DNA of 64,000 bases from Kingdonia uniflora (lineage: Eukaryota; Streptophyta; Magnoliopsida; Ranunculales; Circaeasteraceae): the NCBI GenBank assembly GCA_014058105.1, contig JACGCM010001798.1, positions 2,735,001 to 2,799,000 of the forward strand. Reading direction: 5' to 3'. The stretch's first letter is position 1, and the number at the start of each line of letters is the position of its first letter. The translations under genes were made by a program, and so were the position numbers. Positions 22,950 to 35,660 of the stretch are shown here, piece by piece. The notes beneath the pieces are model-generated. The model was not told the origin of the DNA. It did no database searches and was given only the letters and a program-made list of their open reading frames with translations.

Positions 22950-24211
22950 CTCTACTGCATCTGACAAAACCCTAGCTCTGCTTCATAAATTTCAAATATT
23001 GGAGTTGCAAAAGAGTTTGATTAGCACCACAAGAGTGTTTTAGCATCTCCAATGGTTGAGTTGGAGGTGGGTAGGTTATTTACCTATTCCAACGTAAAAT
23101 ACTCTTCATGTGTAATTCTTTAGAGGCGCAACGCGAAATTTGGTGTACAACTCACACCCATCCCAAAGTTGACATATAACCGTAGTTTATTTCTTTATGG
23201 ATAAGCTCTTTACCATGAATATCACAGTCACATAAAAAAGAAGCAAAAAAAACAAAATAATGTTTTGAGAAATAGTTAAATTGTTCTCGTATTTAGTTTT
23301 CAATTTATCAAAATTAGAGTGATTGTTAGGAACAAGTTCGGTTTGGGTGACCCACCGACTTAGAGACCTGCTATAACCTCCTATATATACATCCTTAGGG
23401 TCGCATTATCTGTAACTTAACAAGTTCATCTAATAAAGGCTTTCTCTTTATATTATGTTATACGAGGAATGTGGCACGCACTAGCGCGTTCAAACACATT
23501 ATTTGCAAGATTCAAGTTGGGTTTGAGTGTAATTTTGTGATATATTAAAATTTAACTTTTCTTTGCTTAGGAACACCATATTATGCATGGAATTTTAACT
23601 TAAATTCTATGCCGTATAAACTCTTCATAGTAGGGGGGTTGAAGTTTTTAGGCTGGAAGTAGGCCAAACTTCCAGTTTTCATTTTGTTCGGAGAGAATGT
23701 TACTTTTATAATCTAAAAAACCATGTCAAAGGTGAGAAGTTTCCAAAAGATCACACCTCTTCTCACCTTTGACCAAAAAACAAACATGGCCTTACTCACT
23801 ATCTCTAAAATCACTTATTATGTGAAAGATGCGATAAAAAAGAATCTTTCTCACTCACTGTAAACAATGGGTGACCAACAACTTCACTTTTTTTAGTTTA
23901 TTTTGTCTCTTAAGATCTTATCTATTCTGAATTAGCCACCATTGACATCTTAAAACAACTATTTTCTCCAAATCAACGCGGCAAACCCGATTAATCACAT
24001 TCTTAAGCAATATTAGCGATTTTTTTCGATTTCAATTAGAATTTGGTGTCTTGGAGTGGCTCTTAGTTAATCATGTAGTTCTAATTTAGGAAATATAGAT
24101 GATTGTCGGAAATTAGGTCAAAATTTAGCTTAAATTTAAGGTTTTTACATGAAATCACAACGAAGAGCTGCAAAATTGAATAATATTAAAGAAATTGAGT
24201 AAAAATTTTAC

Positions 24212-24234
24212 CCAAATTCAAGCGTTAGTTGCAT
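24212..24234 (-). other. Duplicated URM1 exon 1, unit 3
   Basis: Identical in coding sequence to the proximal exon 1 (MQLTLEF plus two bases) with an intact GT donor. The leader resembles the other units. Potential alternative first exon. Confidence 0.85.
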
Positions 24235-25495
24235 CTTTACTGCTTCTGGCATAACCCTAGCTGTGCTTCGTAAATTTCAAATATTAAAGTTGCAAAAGAG
24301 TTTGATTAGCACCACAAGAGTGCTTTAGCATCTCCAATGGTTGAGTTGGGAGTGGGTAGGTGATTTACCTATTCTAACTTAAAATACTCTTCATGTGTAA
24401 CTCATCAGAGGCGCAACGTGGAGTTTACTGTACAACTCACGCCCAGCCCAAAGTTGACATATGACCGTAGTTTATTTCATTATGGATAAGCTCCTTACCA
24501 TGAATATCACGGTCACAAAAAAAACATAAAAAAAAACAAAAAAATTGTTTTGAGAAATAGTTAAATTGTTATCATTTTTAGTTTCCAGTTTATCAAAATT
24601 AGAGTGATTGTTAGGAACAAATTCGGTTGGGGTGACCCACCGACTTAGAGACCTATTATAACCTCCTATATATACATCCTTAGGGTCGTATTATCAGCAA
24701 CTTAGCAAGTTCGTCAAATAAACGCTTTCTCTCTATATTATGTTATACGAGCAATGTGGCACGCGCTAGCGCGTGCAAACTCATTATTTGTAAGATTTAA
24801 GTTGGGTTTGAGTGTAATTTTGTGATATATTAAAGTTTACCTTTTCTTTGGTTAGGAACACCATATTAGGCACGCATTTTTAACAAAAATTCTATACGGA
24901 TAATACTCTTAGCAGTGGGGGGGGGGGGTTGACGTTTTTAGGTTGGAAATATGCCAAACTTCCAGTTTTCATTAGAGAATGCCTACTTTTATATAAAAAA
25001 ACAAACATTTCAAAAGTGAGAAATTTCCAAAATATCACACCTCTTCTCACCTTTGACCAAAAATCAAACATGGCATTACTCGTTACCTCTAAAATCATTT
25101 GCAATATGAAAGATGCGTTAAAAAGGAATCTTTCTCACTCAATGTAAACAAAGGGTGACCAACAACTTCACATTTTTTTAGTTTATTTTGTCTCTTAGGA
25201 TCCAATCTATTTTAAATTATCCACCATTATCATCTTAAAACACCCATTTTCTTCAAATCAACGCGGCAAACCCGATTAATCACATTCTTGAGATGTATTA
25301 ATATATTTTTTTGATTTTAATTATAATTTAATGTCTTGGAGTGGCTTTTAGTTAATCATGTAGTTCTAATTTAGGAAACTTTTATGAGTGCGGTAATAAG
25401 GTCGAAATTTAACATAAATTTAAGGTTTTTACATGAAATCACAACGAAGAGCTGTAAAATCGAATAATATTAAAGAAATTGAGTAAAAATTTTAC

Positions 25496-25518
25496 CCAAA
25501 TTCAAGCGTTAGTTGCAT
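25496..25518 (-). other. Duplicated URM1 exon 1, unit 4
   Basis: Identical in coding sequence to the proximal exon 1, donor GTAAAA intact. Potential alternative first exon. Confidence 0.85.
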
Positions 25519-26779
25519 CTCTACTGCATCTGGAAAAACCCTATCTCTGCTTCGTAAATTTCAAATATTAGAGTTGCAAAAGAGTTTGATTAGAACCACA
25601 AGAGTGTTTTAGCATGTCCAATGGTTAGGTTGGGAGTGGGTAGGTGATTTACCTATTCCAACGTAAAATACTCTTCGTGTGTAATTCATTAGAGGTGCAG
25701 CGCGGAGTTTGGTGTACAACTCACACCCAACCCAAAGTTGACATATGACCGTAGTTTATTTCTTTATGGATAAGCTCATTACCATGAAGATCACAGTCAC
25801 TAAAAAAAATATAAAAATAAAAAATTTGTTTTAAGAAATAGTTAAATTGTTATCGTTTTGAGTTTCCAATTTATCAAAGTTAGAGTGATTGTTAGGAATA
25901 AGTTTGGTTTGGGTGACTTACCGACTTAGAGACCTGTTATAACCTCCTATATATACATCCTTTGGGACGTATTATCTGCAACTTAACAAGTTCATCAAAT
26001 TAAGGCTTTCTTTCTCTATATTATGTTATACGAGCAATGTGGCACGCGTTAACGCGTGGAAACGCATTATTTATAAGATTCAAGATGGCTTTGAGTATAA
26101 TTTTGTAATATATTAAAGTTTACCTTTTCTTTGCTTAAGAACACCATATTATGCCCAAATTTTAATTAAAATTCTATGTGGATTATACTCTTCACAGTGG
26201 GGGGTTGAAGTTTTTAGGTTATAAGTAGGCCAAACTTCCAGTTTTACTTTTTTCTGGAGAGAATGCCTACTTTTATAAATAAAAAGAACATGTCAAAGGT
26301 GAGAAGTTTCCAAAATATCACACCTCTTCTCACCCTTGACCAAAAAACAAACATGGTCTTACTTACTACCTCTAAAATCACTTGCAATAAGAAAGATGCG
26401 ATAAAAAAGAATGTTTATCACTCACTGCAAACAAGGGGTGACCAACTACTTCACTTTTTTTTAGTTTATTTTGTCTCTTAAGATCCTATCTATTATGAAT
26501 TAGCCACCATTGGCATCTTAAAACACCCATTTTCTCCAAATCAAGGCGGCAAACCCGATTAATCACATTCTTGAGCTGTATTAGTACTTTTTTTCGATTT
26601 CAATTAGAATTTAGCTTCTTAGAGTGGCTCTTAGTTAATCATGCAGTTCTAATTTATGAAATGTTAATGAGTACCGATAATTAGGTCAAAATATAACTTA
26701 AATTTATGGTTTTTACATGAAATCACAACGAAGAGCTGTAAAATTGAATAATATTAAAGAAATTGAGTAAAAAATTTAC

Positions 26780-26802
26780 CCAAATTCAAACGTTTGTTGC
26801 AT
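26780..26802 (-). other. Duplicated URM1 exon 1, unit 5
   Basis: Start codon and donor are intact, but codon 3 is CAA (Gln) and codon 5 is TTT (Phe), two changes from the proximal copy. The codon-3 change is shared with unit 2. Confidence 0.85.
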
Positions 26803-27297
26803 CTCTACTGCTTCTCGCAAAACCCTAGCTCTGCTTCGTAAATTTTAAATATTGGAGTTGCAAAAGAGTTTGATTAGCACCGCAAGAGTGTTTTAGCATC
26901 TCCAATGGTTGAGCTGGGAGTGGGTAGGTTATTTACCTATTCCAACGTAAAATACTCTTCATGTGTAATTCTTTAGAGGCGTAGCGCGGAGCGCGGAGTT
27001 TGGTGTACAACTCACGCCCAGCCTAAAGTTGAAATATAACTGTAGTTTATTTCTTTATGGATAAGCTCCTTACCATGAAGATCACAGTCACAAAAAAAAA
27101 ACAAAAAAAACAAAATAATGTTTTGAGAAATAGTTAAATTGTTCTCGTAATTAGTTTCCAGTTTATCAAAATTAGAGTGATTGTTAGGAACAGGTTCAGT
27201 TTGGGTGACCCACCGACTTAGAGACCTGCTATAACCTCCTATATATACATCCTTAGGGTCGCATTATCTGCAACTTAACAAGTTTATCTAATAAAAG

Positions 27298-27856
27298 TAG
27301 GTCTGTTTTCGGATCGGATCGGATCGGAAATAGAGGTGTTCGGAATTTTTCCGATTTTTTTCGGAACTAGAAAACCTGTTTCAATCCGATCCGATTTTTT
27401 TCGGAACTGCCAAAATAAATCCGAATCCGAAATTTTTCGGAATTTTCGGAATTTCGGAATTTCCGGAATTCGGAACAAAATTCGGAATTTTCGGAATAAA
27501 TTTCGGATATTCCGAAAAATCCGAATAAATTTTAAATTTTCGGAGTAATTTTCGGAATAAATTATTTTGATATTTTGGATTCGGATTTATTCGGAATATG
27601 TTATTTTTGGAAAAATCGGAATAATAGTATTCGGAAAAATCGGAATAATATTATTCGGAAAAATCGGATCGGTTATTTTCGGAAAAATCGGAATTTCGGA
27701 ATTACAGAAGCCTATCCGATTCCGATCCGAATTTTTTCGAAAAAAATCAGAAATCGGATTTTCGGAAATCGGAACTGTAAAATTGGGTTCCAAAATCGGA
27801 AAAATTGGATCGGATTTCGGAAAAAATCGGAAGTTCGGACAAAAATTGCAGCCCTA
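27298..27856. mobile_element. hAT-type MITE of CGGAA/TTCCG repeats
   Basis: A 559-bp insert in unit 5 with ends TAGGTCTG and, reverse-complemented, TAGGGCTG. The 8-bp flanks AATAAAAG (27,290-27,297) and AATAAAGG (27,857-27,864) form a target duplication with one mismatch, and sister units keep the empty site. The body is almost entirely short CGGAA, CGGAT and TTCCG motifs, so it folds extensively. Open frames on both strands come from this low complexity and are not genes. Confidence 0.8.
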
Positions 27857-28638
27857 AATAAAGGCTTTCTCTCTATATTATGTTATACGAGCAACGTGGC
27901 ACGCGCTAGCGCATTCAAAAACATTATTTGTAAGATTCAAGTTGGGTTTGAGAATAATTTAGTGATATATTAAAGTTTAACTTTTCTTTACTTAGGAACA
28001 CCATATTATGCATGGAATTTTAACTTTAATTTTATGCCGTATAGAACTCTTCATAGTAGGGGGGTTGAAGTTTTTAGGTTGGAAGTATGCAAAACTTCCA
28101 GTTTTCATTTTTTTTGGAGAGAATGTCTACTTTTATAATCTAAAAAACCATGTCAAAGGTGAGAAGTTTCCAAAAGATCACACATCTTCTCACCTTTGAC
28201 CAAAAAACAAACATGGCCTTACTCACTACCTCTAAAATCACTTGCAATGAGAAAGATGCGATAAAAAAGAATGATTCTCACTCACTGTAAACAATGGGTG
28301 ACCAACAATTTCACTTTTTTTAGTTTATTTTGTCTCTTAAGATCCTATCTATTATGAATTAGCCACCATTGGCATATTAAAACAACTATTTTCTCCAAAT
28401 CTACGCGACAAACCCGATTAATCACATTCTTAAGCTGTATTAGCAAATTTTTTCGATTTCAATTAGAATTTAGTGTCTTGGAGTGGCTCTTAGTTAATCA
28501 TGTAGTTCTAATTTAGGAAATATTGATGAGTGTCGGTAATTAGGTCGAAATTTAACTTAGATTTAAGGTTTTTGCATGAAATCACAGCGAAGAGCTGTAA
28601 AATCGAATAATATTAAAGAAATTGAGTAAAAAAATTAC

Positions 28639-28661
28639 CCAAATTCAAGCGTTAGTTGCAT
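28639..28661 (-). other. Duplicated URM1 exon 1, unit 6 (most distal)
   Basis: Coding sequence identical to the proximal exon 1, donor GTAATT intact. Its promoter is interrupted about 315 bp upstream by the copia element starting at 28,977 (minus-strand upstream side). Confidence 0.85.
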
Positions 28662-28976
28662 CTCTACTGCTTCTGGCAAAACCCTAGCTCTACTTCGTAA
28701 ATTTCAAATATTGGAGTTGCAAAAAAATTTGATTATCACCACAAGAGTGTCTCCAATAGTTGGGTTGGGAGTGGGCAGGTGATTTACCCATTCCAGCGTA
28801 AAATACACTTCATGTATAATTCTTTAGAGGCGCAGCGCGGAGTTTGGTTTACAACTCACGCCCAGCCCAAAGTTGACATATGACCGTAGTTTATCTCTTT
28901 ATGGATAAGCTCCTTAACATGAAGATCATAGCCACAAAAAAATTCAAAAAAAAATAAAATTGTTTTGATAAATAGT

Positions 28977-29234
28977 TGTTAAGAGGTGGTTTCAAGCCCT
29001 AGCTAGGAACCCAACAGGGTTGGGGTGTCCTATACGGACTCCAAACAATCCCATAGTCTCAACAGGGTTATGGAGAGAGTTTGAGTAGATTATGAAATTC
29101 TTTTGGGTTGTCTATATATATCACTGTACTATGTACAGAGAACGCAATTATGATGAATCAATAAATCTCTCCCTTTCTCTCTCTTATTCATAAGCAATAG
29201 TATTATATTGCTCTATATTTATCATCTCCCAACA
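28977..29234 (+). repeat. 5' LTR of copia element 1
   Basis: 258 bp starting TGTTAAGAGG and ending CCCAACA. It has a TATA-like CTATATATATC near 29,110 and 'aataaatctctc' (possible polyadenylation region) near 29,160. The internal region begins 'cgttatcatcacac', a possible diverged primer-binding site. Confidence 0.9.
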
Positions 29235-30902
29235 CGTTATCATCACACACGCACTAGGAACGAAGAAAGCAGATCTTCCCTTCTAATAAGAGTTTTCACA
29301 GAAATCGAGCGATCACGTAAAGAGATATTTTATAATTTTTTGTATACCTATATTCAGATCTATACTATATGATAGATCATCATGTTTTAAAAACCTATTT
29401 TTCCCTATTTTTTCGGATTAAAAATTATGGGTTTTGGTGTTTTTTACCCTTGATAAAGGGCTTTTTTCAAACGTGTATATTTTTCTCTGTGGAAATCAGA
29501 TTGAGGCGAGACTACTTCGGTTGGATAGCCTACTCTGAGAGATTTCTAGCGATATATGGCACGTCTCTGGGAGATGTCCCAATTGTTATGAATAGTACAT
29601 TGAAACAAGGTAGTTTCACAGCCAAAAATGGTGTTTTTTTATCGGTAACGTCAGCAAAATATATTTTTTAATCTTTTAGTTTTTTTAATATTTATCATAT
29701 ATGATGTCATCCTTATTCACCGTGATGTCAGCAGTGACATGTGTCGAGAAAACGTGGCAGCGCTAATGTGGCATGGCACGTGTGGCACGTGGCAGTTACC
29801 GGACGGTCATCGGTGACCGGTCGCCAAAATCTTGCCATAATTTTGGCCATAATATTTGCCAGCCAGTACCTGGAATATTCCCAGGCGGTGACACGTAGCA
29901 GTGTACGTATATGACACATGGCACTGACACGTGTGCGTGCGTGACAAGTGTGTATGATACGTGCGTGTGGCACTTGGGACCGTGCGTGCATGGCACGTGG
30001 AAAACCGGGTCAGTCCGATTCAGACCAGGCAACCCAGTCCAGGCCTTGACCGAGACTGAGTCAGACCGGTCCAGATACTAAAACGGCTATAAATAGCCCA
30101 ATTTTTGGTCAAATTGACCCCAATTTTTTTTGAAAAGTTCCTATTGACTAGACCTACCCCATGGGGAACCCATTTTGATTTTTTTATGCAAAATATTTTT
30201 TAAAATTATTAGGAATAGTTGCCTCGTATAGGAACATTGGCTCACTTATATGTGATATAAGTATATTGTGTAATACCTATTTAAGTATCTTACGATAGCT
30301 TATAGGATATTACTGGTATGCCTCTAGGGTACTAATTATCATGATTAAAGATCAATGATAATATGAAACTATGACTAATTTAGCATACGACTGTAAGTCA
30401 TATCTAAATCATAGTTAATTGTCAAAGACAAATAACTAGATCTCAATTGGGAATTGACTTAGTCTTATTTCTAAAAAGTTGGTGTCTGAGGAACCAATTT
30501 TTCATATTTAGGTACAATTAAATGTTACATGCATAACATTTAGCAGTATATAAACATTAATAACAACCTATAGTGCCCTAGAATGTAAGTTCAAACACAG
30601 GCTTAATCAACCTATCTTATGAACCCAACTGACATCGGGATGGAACCACTTGTCAGCTAAACATCTAATACCTCTCATATTCATAGAAAATAGGGTCATT
30701 TGGCTAGAATATATATACTTTTATATAACTATAGGGGTTAGAACACCCTAGTTCTCAAAATAAGGGAAGCACATATCTAATGATTTTGAATAACAATCTT
30801 TGCTAAGATTCTATTAAAATGCATACCTAAAATATATATGATCTATCTTTCATGTAATTGATATGTTTTGTCTCTAATTACGATATCTATTTTGCATTAC
30901 AG
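29235..30902 (+). other. Long non-coding leader of copia element 1
   Basis: About 1.67 kb between the 5' LTR and gag, with no recognised protein. It has a G/C-rich stretch at 29,730-30,060 with many CACGTG and GTGGCAC words. The same kind of leader, with related later segments (for example 'aggaaccaatttttc' at about 30,489 and 37,938), is present in copia element 2. Confidence 0.6.
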
Positions 30903-31810
30903 ATGTCTGCGAAGCTTAAAAATGTTGAATTTATACCATTGCTGCTCATTGACGTTAATTACTTCACTTGGTGCATTGACGCTAACTTGTTCTTGAAGTC
31001 TCTCAGTCTGCTGAAGACCAAAGAAGAACCTATGGACAAAGCAAGGGCTTTGTTTATCCTCCATCATCATATTCAGGATGACCTCAAGACTGAATACCTC
31101 AGCAAGGTTGAACCAGCTAACCTATGGGCAAGTATTAAGGGGCGTTATGGTCAGTAAAATACTATTATACTCCCCAAGGCTATCCACCAATAGAACAACC
31201 TTAGGTTCCAAGATTTTAAGATGGTCGCTGATTACAACTCAGCAGTCCATAAAATTACTTTTATACTTGAGTTGTATGAGATGAAGGTCATTGATGCTGA
31301 AATGGTAGAGAAGACTTTATCCTCCTTCCATGCTAATAATATTGTACTTCAGAGGCAATATCGACGAGAGAACATGAAGACTCATGAAGGCTTCATTCTG
31401 GCACTGCTCCTCACTGAGCAGAATGATGAACTTCTGATGAAGAATCATTCTATGCGGCCCTCTGAGAGTGCGTCGTTGCTTGCATCTAATAATATTCAAT
31501 TTCAGGGAAATACCTCTGCACCTCAGGGATGCAGAAATGGAAAGGGCAGGGGAGGGTACCAGGGAAATAGGAAAGGAAGGCACAACCAGGCAATGTGAAG
31601 AAGGAGAAGAAGCCAGATTAGGGATCTACTTGCTTTAACTGCGGTGGCACAGGACATTGGGTACAAAAATATCAGGTACCAATGGTGGCTAAAGATAACA
31701 AAGTCCAGACCCATCGTACAGTTGTTGACACTAACTCTGCCTCGGTGGCGTTTGCCGTGTCATACTTCTTCGACGACACTGATGCTGCCATAATTCAACA
31801 TATGGAGTAA
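30903..31810 (+). pseudogene. gag: copia gag remnant
   Basis: The ATG at 30,903 opens a Gag-like frame (LKNVEFIPLLLIDVNYFTWC, then ARALFILHHHIQDDL) that stops at 31,157. It resumes in frame at about 31,221 (KMVADYNSAVHKI) to 31,598, with a Gly/Arg-rich tail. After a frameshift, about 31,622-31,810 encodes a zinc knuckle CFNCGGTGHWVQKY in which the last Cys is Tyr. Frameshifts and the damaged knuckle show it is inactive. Confidence 0.8.
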
Positions 31811-32062
31811 TCTGTTACGATTCCCCAGTAGACATGGGATGTCACATTAGAGAGAGCACTAATACTTCTTATTTATAGTATAGATTTACTTTACTTTTTA
31901 TTGTTAGTATTTTTGATTTTGTTTGGAACATATCACCTATCTTTCAATAATGTGTTCGTGACATACATGATATTTATTTTGTTTTATTCCATGTTGATTT
32001 TTCAAAGCTATTAGTTAATTTGTCATATATAGTTTTTAATCTGTTATATATACAGGTCGCCC

Positions 32063-33775
32063 ATGGATCTTTCTGCTTATAAGGCACTAATTGATAATTG
32101 GACGAGTTGTGACACTTGTTTAGTAGACAGTGGTACCACGCACTCGATTCTTCGAGATAAAAAGTATTTCTCACAATTGACCGTGTATATCGGGGACATT
32201 TACACTATTACTGGATCCGTCAGTATCATAGAGGGCTTAGGGAGCGTCACGCTATTACTCCCTAACGGTACGATACTGAGTATCCAAACCGCATTATTTG
32301 CTAGTAAATCTCCCGAGAATTTACTAAGCTTTAGGGATATACATGATAATGGTTATCAAGTCCGGACGATAGAAGATGATGAGAATCAGATTCTATGCAT
32401 CACATATTTGTCTAACGACCAAGAACTTATATTGGAACGGTGTCCAATGTATTTTTTAAGGCTTTATTCTACTGCCTTTCGGCATGTCGAAACATATGCA
32501 GTCACTAATTTTTCTCCGTTACAAGAGAAAACATTTAAGATTTGACATGATCATTTCGGACACCCTGGACAGAGAATGATGAAGGAAATTATCAATAGTA
32601 CCTCTGGACATTCACTCAAGGGAGAAAAGATCAAAAATTAACAATATTGCCCATATAACGCCTGCTCTCAGGGAAAGCTTATAGTCCAACCTAGTAAGAC
32701 CAAGGTAGAGTTAGAGTCTCCAGCCTTTCTCCAACGTATCCATAGAGATATATGTAGACCTATCCATCCACATAGTGGCCCCTTCAAATACTATATGGTC
32801 TTAATCGACACATTTGTGAGATAGTCAAACATTTGCCTTTTATCATCTAGGAATATCGCATTTCCACGATTGTTTACCCAGATTATACGATTGCGGGATC
32901 ATTTCCTGGATCACCCGATCAAATCTCTGAGATTTGATGGCGCTGGCGAGTTTAACTCCAAGGCTTTTCTTGATTATTGTATGGCTAATGGGATAGATGT
33001 CGAGCATCCAGTACCCCATGTCCATACCCAGAATGGGATGGCGGAGAATCTAATCAAACAATTACAGTTAATTGTTAGGCCACTGTTATTACGATCTAAG
33101 CTTCCGGCTACTGCGTGGGGACATGCAATTTTGCATGCTGCCGCCCTGATTAGAATTCGTCCAACAGCCAATAATCTATATTCTCCATTATAACTAATAA
33201 CTGGGTCAGAACCTGGTATCGCCCATCTACGAACATTTAGATGTTCCGTACAGGTGTCCATTGTACCACCGCAACGTACGAAGATGGGACCCAAACGTCG
33301 TCTCGACATTTACGTGGGTTTCGATTCACCATCTATCATTCGATACTTGGAACCCACTACGAATGATGTATTTACTGCAAGATTCACAGATTGTCACTTT
33401 GATGAGACGATATTCCCAGTATTGGGGAGAGATATGACAGTCAATATTAAGGATGTTTCCAAGATTAGTTGGAAAATACCATCGTTGTCTCATCTAGATC
33501 CCCTAACCAATTATGGTGATAAGGAAGTACAGCGAATTCTATACTTGCAACAAATCGCTAATAAATTGCCAGATTCATTCAACGATGCTGCTAAAGTAAC
33601 CAAGGCGTGCATACGTGCAAGTAATGTGCCTGCACGACTGGATGTTAAGGAAACTGGTGTGCAACCCGCTAATCAATTCAAGTCGCGCGTCACGAGAGGA
33701 CTCCCGCTGCAAAGAAGGACGCTGAGCCGAGGGTTAAGAAGCAGCATACGGGAAAAGAAAAGACTAATGGTGTAG
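32063..33775 (+). pseudogene. pol: copia protease and integrase remnant
   Basis: The protease starts near 32,063, with active-site CLVDSGTTHSILR. The pre-integrase/zinc region (HFGHPGQRMM near 32,554, then a Cys motif near 32,645) and the integrase core follow in the same frame: DICRPIHPHSG, LRFDGAGEFNS and HTQNGMAENL supply the D, D and E. The frame continues through the integrase C-terminus to 33,775. In-frame stops near 32,544, 32,639, 32,822 and 33,191 break it. Confidence 0.88.
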
Positions 33776-33949
33776 TCAGTCCATCGGGGATATAACCACC
33801 CACCAGCAGGGATATAATAACTACGTATCCATGTGTAGCATTAGGAAACAAGCCCGACGAGGTACATGTACATGATAATCGAGAGATCTCGATTAGCTTT
33901 TTTTCTAATGGCATTGCGTGAGATCGTTCATAAGTAGTAGTTGACGAAG

Positions 33950-35660
33950 TATTCACTTTCACGGCTGCGCTCGCCATCGAGGATGATGATCCAGAACCAC
34001 TCACTGTAGACGAATGTGGAAGTCGTACAGATTGGCCAGATTGGGAGTCTGCGATCAATGCGGAGCTTAGCTCATAAGCCAAATGTGAAGTGTTTGGACC
34101 AATAATCCCTAGGCAAGATGCCATGAGACCTGTCAGTTATAAATGGGTATTCGTACATAAACATAATGAACTCGGAGACATAGTAAGGTATAAAGGAAGA
34201 CTACTTGCTCAGGGATTTTCTCAAAGACCTGGTATCGATTTCGATGAAACTTACTCTCTAGTCATGGATACTATAACATTCTACTACTTGATCAGTCTGT
34301 CAGTCGTTGAGAACGAGCTGGACATGCGTCTTATGGATGTAGTTATTGCATATCTATATGGGAAATTAGATATGGAAATCTACATGAAATTGCCAGAAGG
34401 GTTTAAGCTTCCGGAAGCAACAATGCCAGGCACGCGGGGTGCCTACGTAGTAAAACTGGATAAGTCATTGTATGGTCTAAAATGGTTAGGGATCATGTGG
34501 CACAATAGGCTGACTGAATATTTGAAGGCCGAGGGTTTTATAAATAGCCTTGTTTGCCCATGCATTTTCATCAAGAAAATGAATACTGGTTTTGCCATCA
34601 TTACAATTTATGTAGACGATTTGAATATCATCAAAATTCTAGGGGAGATCGCGAATGCTGCCGAATTCCTTGGGAAGGAATTCAAAATGAAAGACCCTGG
34701 GAAGACCAAATTTTGTCTCGGTGTGCAGATCGAACATCTTGGTCGCTGCATAATCGTACATCAGTCGACGTATGCCGGAAGAATCATAAAACGTTTTGGT
34801 ATGGATACGGCACATAATGCCAAGACGCCTATGTATGTCCATTCATTGGATGTGAATGACATCTATTATCCTTCTGATGATAGGGAGAAACTTGTAGAGC
34901 CTGAGACACCATATCTAGGAGCTATCGGTGCTTTGTTATACTTAGCAGGGTGTACTCGACCCGACATCTCATTTGCAGAGAACTGTTTGGCACGCCATAG
35001 TTCCGGACCTATCCAAAGGCACTGAAATGGGATCAAGCACATTCTGAGATATCTTACGGAACGAAAGACTGGGGTCTGTTTTATCCACAACTTGGCAAAC
35101 GGGAAATTATAGGATACGCTGATGCAGGATATTTTTCAGATCCACATAATGGCCGATCTCAATCGGGTTATGTGTTCTTGTATGGAGATACTGCAATTTC
35201 ATGGAGATCAGTGAAGCAGACAATGGTTGCTACATCCTTGAACCATGAGGAGATTCTTGTACTACATAAAGCCGACAGAGAATGTTTTTGGTTACAGTCT
35301 ATATGATCAACCACATTAACGGGAGTTGCGGTCTTAATTCTATCCAAGATAAATCGACGACACTTTATGAAGAAAATGTAGCTTGTATCGTTCAAGTCAA
35401 GGGCGGATTTATTAAAGGTGACAAAACGAAACAAATTTCACCAAAGTTCTTCCATATATACGAGTTGTAGAAGATGAATGAGATCGACGTTGTTCAAGTC
35501 CATTCAGAAGATAACCTAGCTGATCTATTCACGAAGGCTCTTGCATGTCCTACGTTCAAGAGATTAGTTCATTGAATCCGCATACGAAGTTTACAAGATT
35601 TATTATCTCATGGAGATAGATCTCAGGAAGGTCTACGTCAGGGGGAGTAGTCTCAGCCTG
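33950..35660 (+). pseudogene. pol: copia reverse transcriptase and RNase H remnant
   Basis: The longest open part (34,090-35,025) is RT: KWVFVHKHNELGDIVRYKGR, LLAQGFSQRPGIDFDETY, LDKSLYGLK and the catalytic YVDD (34,609-34,620). RNase H follows after frame changes: YADAGYFSDPHNGRSQSGYV near 35,113, then DNLADLFTKAL near 35,509. RT after integrase is the Ty1/copia order. Several stops and frameshifts remain, so no functional polyprotein. Confidence 0.88.

Larger units (their letters stand above)
20715..28976. repeat. Tandem array of ~1,284-bp unit carrying URM1 exon 1
   Basis: Six copies of one unit follow each other. Using the exon-1 start codon as landmark, copies lie at 20,822, 22,949, 24,234, 25,518, 26,802 and 28,661, spaced 1,284-1,285 bp where uninterrupted. 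The longer intervals are explained by a MITE in the first and another in the fifth. Each unit holds part of URM1 intron 1, exon 1, leader and promoter, a fragment matching the 5' part of the copia LTR at 36,195 (TGTTAGGAACAAG to 'attatgttat'), a near-palindrome around CGCGCTAGCGCG, and a 15-bp-stem inverted repeat. The sixth unit is split by a copia element and resumes at 36,143-36,405. Confidence 0.92.

Noticed and set aside
27284..27973. Several long overlapping frames on both strands
   Set aside because: They come from the CGGAA/TTCCG low-complexity MITE and have isoleucine/lysine/asparagine-rich, repetitive translations.
20715..28976. Array considered as a series of solo LTRs
   Set aside because: The unit is about 1.28 kb and contains URM1 exon 1 and only the first part of an LTR, without an LTR 3' end or target duplications.
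29369..29671. 100-aa frame in the copia 1 leader
   Set aside because: It has no similarity to Gag or any known protein, lies in a non-coding leader, and is not preserved in the leader of copia 2.
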